Shown here one piece after another: positions 5,748 to 9,474 of a stretch of DNA of 9,474 nucleotides. Numbering within the stretch: position 1 is the first letter of the stretch; every line of letters begins with the position of its first letter. A program made the translations under genes and the position numbers. This DNA comes from Candidatus Onthocola stercoravium. Lineage in GTDB: Bacteria > Bacillota_I > Bacilli_A > RF39 > UBA660. The notes under the pieces are model-generated. The model saw only the letters and a program-made list of their open reading frames with translations. It did not search any database and had not been told where the DNA came from. The stretch is from positions 1 to 9,474 of the forward strand of contig DVHV01000068.1 of NCBI GenBank assembly GCA_018711775.1. The letters are read 5' to 3'.

Positions 5748-5756
5748 ATTATATCA
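5748..5756 (-). promoter_or_regulatory. Extended -10 promoter of the VanY-type gene
   Basis: On the minus strand TATAAT (5753-5748) is preceded by TG one base upstream (5756-5755), an extended -10 element. No good -35 box lies 16-18 bases further upstream, as is often tolerated with extended -10 promoters. The start would be near 5741, leaving a leader of about 18 bases with the SD GGAGGG (5737-5732). Confidence 0.65.
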
Positions 5757-5767
5757 CTATTTTAGTA

Positions 5768-5796
5768 TTTACAAAATACCTTATTTGTAGTAATAT
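5768..5796 (+). promoter_or_regulatory. Promoter of the 119-residue gene, divergent from the VanY-type promoter
   Basis: A -35 box TTTACA (5768-5773) and a -10 box TAATAT (5791-5796) are separated by 17 bases, each with one or two mismatches from consensus. The start would be near 5803. The -35 box overlaps a small palindrome (GTATTT at 5765-5770 and AAATAC at 5774-5779 around ACA) and lies next to the divergent minus-strand promoter, so one regulator could affect both. Confidence 0.62.
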
Positions 5797-5820
5797 TTAT
5801 TTAAGGTAGAAGGTGATGCT

Positions 5821-6180
5821 ATGGATAGAAACAAGCAAATATTAGAATTTTGTCCAAATTTTTATAAAATTCTAGAATTTACACCATATGAAGATGATAA
5901 AATAAGTGGTAAATTAATAAAGTTGTATCAAAAATATATTTTTGAAATTGACGTCAATAATGAAGAAGATGTTGAGTCTGTTAAACAACTTGACCATGTA
6001 ATTAGTAAATATATTGATGATTATCTATTTAGAAAAGAAATGCAAAAACAAATAGTTAATATAAAGATAAGAAAAGATGCCAAGGATATTTTAAAAGAAA
6101 TTATCAAATCGATACTTAAGATATTTGATAATTATGAAGAATATACAACAAGAGTTATTTATATTTCACGGTGGATTTAG
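5821..6180 (+). CDS. Uncharacterised 119-residue cytoplasmic protein
   Basis: I do not recognise this protein. It is mostly charged and probably helical, without signal peptide or membrane span. The N-terminal part contains FCPNFYKILEFTPYEDDK (10-27); the C-terminal half is a long lysine- and isoleucine-rich helical stretch (about 65-110), ending YISRWI. The ATG is supported by the SD-like AGGTGAT (5811-5817) just upstream and a promoter at 5768-5796. It is a single-gene unit: divergent from the VanY-type gene and convergent with the germination operon, whose last stop codon is 9 bases after its own. An intrinsic terminator follows immediately. Its own promoter, SD and terminator make it a real gene despite its short length; the function is unknown. 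Confidence 0.8.
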   Translation: MDRNKQILEFCPNFYKILEFTPYEDDKISGKLIKLYQKYIFEIDVNNEEDVESVKQLDHVISKYIDDYLFRKEMQKQIVNIKIRKDAKDILKEIIKSILKIFDNYEEYTTRVIYISRWI

Positions 6181-6204
6181 CAATACTGTTTAAGTATTGT
6201 TTTT
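6181..6204 (+). terminator. Intrinsic terminator of the 119-residue gene
   Basis: CAATACT (6181-6187) and AGTATTG (6193-6199) form a perfect 7-bp stem with loop GTTTA, followed by five T residues (6200-6204), starting one base after the TAG stop. The stem includes the stop codon of the convergent gerB-like gene (6190-6192). On the minus strand no T-run follows, so it should act only on plus-strand transcripts. Confidence 0.82.
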
Positions 6205-7212
6205 ATTTGTCATTTTTTTAATTAGTAATAAGACTAATATACTAACCATAAGTATTCCTAAAATTATAGGGAATACCTTATAAATAGCCATAGAGTTATA
6301 GAAGTTATTAGCAATAAAGTCATTAACAATTACTAATAATATTAGGACAACTAGGAAAGGAATTAAATTTTTTTTCACATTAATTAATTGTTTAAATTTT
6401 AAGGAACTAATAGATAAACAAATAAATATATCAAAGAACCAGCCAGCAGAAACAAAGTTTTCTATGTTTTCAATAAAGTTAAATAGACTTGTTTTTCTTA
6501 ATACAGAATATTCTGGATAACTATAGATATTAACCATTTCTCCTAAAACGATAGTTATTGATAAAACAACTACAAATATTGTTAGCATACTTATTAGATA
6601 ATATTTTATATTTTGTTTAAAAGTAATTTTTTCATCAATAGTAGTTAGGAATGGGGAAGTAGAAAGCATTGCAAAAATAACTGCTGTTTTTAATATGTTT
6701 TGAGGTTTAGTACTAAATATAGGTAGTAGATTACTAAAATCAAATTCATTAGTTAAAAGAAGTGTTTTAATAATTATCAATACTAAACTTAAAACAAATA
6801 ATATTTGAGCAACATAAGTTATTTTATTTATATTTTTAGTGTTTAGGAATGTTGCTAAGAATACAAATGGAAGGCAAGAAATTAAGGAAGGAGTAAAGGG
6901 AAGAAAATAAGAATAGAGGAATGTTGCTAAAATAATTAGAGCAATAAATATTAAAAAGAGAAGATAAGCAATAAAAATTATGCGAATTAGGATATTTAGA
7001 AAACTGGCTTTTTTAATATATTCATGTAATGGAGAATCTATGCTACTACTTACTTTAGAAATAATATAAACTATAGCAATACCTAATAAAGTACCTAAGA
7101 AAATAGAAATATAGGCATCTTTACTACTATAAAGGAATAAAGTAGAAATACCACCACCTAGAAATAGACTACGGGATAAAAAATATGAAAGTATACCTTT
7201 ATTAGTTTTCAT
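6190..7212 (-). CDS. gerB: Spore germination receptor B subunit (GerB/GerKB family)
   Basis: This is the integral-membrane B subunit of a germinant receptor, related to APC-superfamily amino-acid transporters and thought to bind the germinant in the spore inner membrane. The 340 residues fit the family length and contain about ten hydrophobic spans, among them roughly 34-54, 75-99, 132-152, 205-225, 283-301 and 310-332. Family-like features are the N-terminal segment SRSLFLGGGISTLFLY, and YPEYSVLRKTSLFNFIENIE (232-251) followed by a tryptophan-containing segment before the eighth span. The ATG lies inside the end of the gerC-like gene (11-base overlap) with SD GAGGTG just upstream, so translation is coupled. 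It is the last gene of the operon; no minus-strand terminator is visible after it. The subunit family is clear; the paralogue name and the germinant are not. Confidence 0.9.
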   Translation of the reverse strand: MKTNKGILSYFLSRSLFLGGGISTLFLYSSKDAYISIFLGTLLGIAIVYIISKVSSSIDSPLHEYIKKASFLNILIRIIFIAYLLFLIFIALIILATFLYSYFLPFTPSLISCLPFVFLATFLNTKNINKITYVAQILFVLSLVLIIIKTLLLTNEFDFSNLLPIFSTKPQNILKTAVIFAMLSTSPFLTTIDEKITFKQNIKYYLISMLTIFVVVLSITIVLGEMVNIYSYPEYSVLRKTSLFNFIENIENFVSAGWFFDIFICLSISSLKFKQLINVKKNLIPFLVVLILLVIVNDFIANNFYNSMAIYKVFPIILGILMVSILVLLLIKKMTNKNNT

Positions 7213-8275
7213 CTTGCACCTCGTAAATTAAGCCTTTTTTATTGATATAAAATGCAACATCACTTTCTATATCTAAATTTACCCAGAAATTTTCTTCTTT
7301 GATTCTTTTATCTTGATAATAACTTTCTGCTAAAAATAAAATGTCACTTTTATTTTCTTGTAAAATTCTGATAAATTCATCAAGTTTCTTATTGATTAAT
7401 TTTTGAAAGTCATTATTTAATTTTTCAAGTGTATCTAAATTTCTGATAGTAAAATTTGGTTCATTATCCATTATTTTACCCGCCAAGTTTCCACTTAATG
7501 TTATTGTGTTAGTATCAACATCAATTTCTACTTTTCCTTCCCCGATAGCAATGGAAAAATATAAGTAATCATATTCTTTAGAGAATATAGGGCGATAGAA
7601 ATTGCCACTTAAAATATTATAAATTGTAGCGTATTCATTATCTAATTTGTTTTTAAATTCATATTTATCAAATATAGTCAAACCATCAATTTTAAATTGT
7701 TTATCATCTAAAGTAATGTTAGAAAAACATGTGTCTTTACCAAAGGCTAGTGTTTCTTCAATTATTTGGTCAAATGTTTTTAAAACCGAGTTATTACTTG
7801 AATAATTAAGACTTTCCAACATATTAATGATGGCTGTACTAGCAATAGGATTTTCATCTGTTGTATTTTCTAATATTTTTTTGGGTTCTGTATCTAATGA
7901 AGATAAGACATAGAAATTTTCTCGAAAGTAAGTGCTTCGCGTGAAATAATCAACTATAGTCTCAAACCTGCCATCGACGATATTTTCTCCAAGAATCATG
8001 AGTTTTACATGACTATAATTGGCTTGGTCTGATAATAGATCTGCAGTTTCTTCAAGGGCTTTGGCTAAAGATTTATCGCTACTAGTTTTAGTGTAAGTTT
8101 TAATTTTGGAAGAATCTTTATCATTTTGATCATTTAATACTTCTAATGTTATTACGTATTCATCATCTTTATAATCAATACCAATTGCTGATATTATTGC
8201 TAAATCATTTATTTCTTTATAATCATAACAACCAGTTAGTAAAAATAAGAAAGATATTAGAATTATTTTTTTCAC
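7202..8275 (-). CDS. gerC: Spore germination lipoprotein C subunit (Ger(x)C family)
   Basis: This is the lipoprotein subunit of the germinant receptor, anchored by a lipidated cysteine on the outer face of the spore inner membrane. The 357 residues fit the family. The N-terminus is a lipoprotein signal with lipobox LTGC, Cys at 16, followed at once by the family opening YDYKEINDLAIISAIGID (17-34; usually WDxxEL). Other landmarks are the segment YFRENFYVLSS (116-126), the glycine-containing IDGLTIFDK (196-204), and a C-terminal domain at about 235-355. The start is GTG, chosen because AAAAGGAGGA (8288-8279) lies 3-4 bases upstream and the lipobox spacing is right. It overlaps the gerA-like stop by 4 bases (GTGA) and the gerB-like start by 11, so all three are likely translated together. 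Confidence 0.92.
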   Translation of the reverse strand: MKKIILISFLFLLTGCYDYKEINDLAIISAIGIDYKDDEYVITLEVLNDQNDKDSSKIKTYTKTSSDKSLAKALEETADLLSDQANYSHVKLMILGENIVDGRFETIVDYFTRSTYFRENFYVLSSLDTEPKKILENTTDENPIASTAIINMLESLNYSSNNSVLKTFDQIIEETLAFGKDTCFSNITLDDKQFKIDGLTIFDKYEFKNKLDNEYATIYNILSGNFYRPIFSKEYDYLYFSIAIGEGKVEIDVDTNTITLSGNLAGKIMDNEPNFTIRNLDTLEKLNNDFQKLINKKLDEFIRILQENKSDILFLAESYYQDKRIKEENFWVNLDIESDVAFYINKKGLIYEVQDEN

Positions 8276-9474
8276 GAGTCCTCCTTTTGTTTGTGCATGT
8301 TTTTATGAGTAAATAATGTACTTCTTTTAGTATCTTTATATAAAGGTGTTTTGTAAACCGTGTTATTAAAGTAAGTTTTATTAAATGGAGCAAGGGGGGC
8401 AAAGTATGGTTTATTGAAACTAGTAATATTAGTCGTATATACTAAGAAGAATATTATACCTAGTGTTATTCCATATAGGCCAAAGAAACCTGCAAGTAAG
8501 ATAAGAATAAACCTAAAGAAACGAAGAGAATTATTGATTTCAACGTTACTAAATGTAAGACTCGATATAAAAGTTATAGCAATAACTATAATCGTAATTG
8601 GAGAAGCAATACCTGCAGAAACTGATGCCTCACCTAGAACAATGGCACCGAGAATTGATATGGCTGATCCATAATTTGATGGAAACCTTAAGTCACTTTC
8701 ACGTAATATTTCACAGACACCAAGCATAATGAGCGTTTCAACAATTGTAGGAAATGGTACACCGTTTCGCTGGATTGCAAAATCGACGAGTAAATTGGTT
8801 GGAATAGTTTCTTGATTATAGTTCATGATGGCTATATATAATGCCGGAGCAATCATCGATAAAAAGTAGGAAAATAGTCGGAGAATTTTTATGAAATTAA
8901 CATTTTTACTTTTTGAATAATTATCAATATTGGGATTGATGAAATCGATAAAAAATGCGGGAATAATTAAAACATAGGGAGTAGTATCGATAACTATGGC
9001 CATTTTTCCTTCTAAAAGGGCAGTAGCAACCATATCTGGGCGTTCTGTTTGTAAGAATGTTGGAAATACATGATTAGCCTCACCATCTATTAAAAAACCA
9101 ACAGAACTTGAATCTATTATGCCATCGATATCAATACTTTCAATTTTTTTTATTACATCTTGTACCATATCAGTATCAACAATATCTTCAAAATATAAAA
9201 GACCAACTTGAGTACTTGTTTTTCTACCAACAACTCGATTTTCAATTTTTAAGTTATGAGATTTTAATCTTCTTTTAATTAATCCTAAATTTATTTGATA
9301 ATTTTCCGTGAAAGAATCTTTTGGCCCATTAATTGATGTTTCAACATCAGCATTCGCAACACTACGATTAATATCTGCTCTGGTTTCCACACCATAAATA
9401 ACATTATTTAAAATAATTATTGTAAATCCACTGGTAATAAAATATTCTATTTCATCAGCATTTTTAATTTTCTT
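8272..9474 (-). CDS. gerA: Spore germination receptor A subunit (GerA/GerKA family), 5' end outside window
   Basis: This is the A subunit of the germinant receptor, with a cytoplasmic N-terminal domain and a membrane C-terminal domain in the spore inner membrane. The frame runs to the right edge: 28 codons upstream of the GTG at 9390 continue the family sequence (ADEIEYFITSGFTIII, then NNVIYGVETRAD), so that GTG is not the start. About 400 residues are visible; the family has about 480-500. Family landmarks in order are ETRAD-INRSV, GPKDSFTEN, LIKRRLKS, TERPD, RNGVPFP with a following E, LRESDLRFPSNYG, GAIVLGEASVSAG and, near the end, PYFAPLAPF. Several hydrophobic spans follow about residue 195. 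The usual PQ before the TERPD block reads PT here. In B. subtilis such operons are SigG-dependent; the promoter here is off-window. The A-C-B order matches gerK-type operons. Confidence 0.95.
   Translation of the reverse strand, partial: KKIKNADEIEYFITSGFTIIILNNVIYGVETRADINRSVANADVETSINGPKDSFTENYQINLGLIKRRLKSHNLKIENRVVGRKTSTQVGLLYFEDIVDTDMVQDVIKKIESIDIDGIIDSSSVGFLIDGEANHVFPTFLQTERPDMVATALLEGKMAIVIDTTPYVLIIPAFFIDFINPNIDNYSKSKNVNFIKILRLFSYFLSMIAPALYIAIMNYNQETIPTNLLVDFAIQRNGVPFPTIVETLIMLGVCEILRESDLRFPSNYGSAISILGAIVLGEASVSAGIASPITIIVIAITFISSLTFSNVEINNSLRFFRFILILLAGFFGLYGITLGIIFFLVYTTNITSFNKPYFAPLAPFNKTYFNNTVYKTPLYKDTKRSTLFTHKNMHKQKEDS

Noticed and set aside
8414..8674. Plus-strand 86-codon open frame
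   Set aside because: It lies fully inside the gerA-like gene, antisense to conserved family segments, and has no convincing SD.
9388..9390. GTG at 9390 as the start of the gerA-like gene
   Set aside because: The 28 codons upstream to the window edge remain open and continue the GerA family N-terminal domain, so the start lies outside the window.

Overview
The window is strongly AT-rich bacterial DNA with AGGAGG-type ribosome binding sites, TTG and GTG starts alongside ATG, TGA used as a stop, and tightly packed, often overlapping genes. Together with a GerA/GerC/GerB germinant-receptor operon this points to a low-GC, endospore-forming Firmicute (Bacillota). The exact lineage is not resolved. 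The VanY-type protein and the two unrecognised genes would fit an uncultured gut Bacilli or Clostridia lineage, but that is only an impression.

Region 1 (3-1956, + strand) is a peptide-export cassette. It starts with the C-terminal part of an ABC exporter whose N-terminus lies outside the window. Next comes a 132-residue single-span membrane protein that may be a reduced HlyD-like accessory factor. Then follow three very small genes, each with a strong SD site at or just after the previous stop codon. The first encodes a 17-residue peptide. The other two encode 40- and 48-residue precursors with textbook double-glycine leaders, and both cores carry one cysteine inside a GxxxG motif. This looks like a two-peptide (class IIb-like) bacteriocin or a paired peptide signal, with its exporter and no obvious immunity gene. 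It is the most interesting part of the window.

Region 2 (1973-3663, +) is housekeeping. A near-consensus promoter drives rpsU (ribosomal protein bS21) and yqeY. After a hairpin terminator or attenuator comes a TTG-started DHH-family phosphoesterase that resembles NrnB.

Region 3 (3668-6204) holds an unrecognised 336-residue protein whose promoter, SD and an upstream hairpin overlap; a minus-strand membrane-anchored VanY-type D,D-carboxypeptidase with an extra N-terminal domain; and a divergent 119-residue orphan with its own promoter and terminator.

Region 4 (6190-9474, - strand) is a spore germinant-receptor operon in the order A-C-B. GerA is cut by the right edge; GerC is a lipoprotein; GerB is a multi-span transporter-like subunit. 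Adjacent genes overlap by 4 and 11 bases, so the three are probably translated in a coupled way and assembled as one receptor in the spore inner membrane. No tRNA, rRNA, CRISPR array, insertion sequence or riboswitch was seen, and no gene-free stretch exceeds 100 bases.
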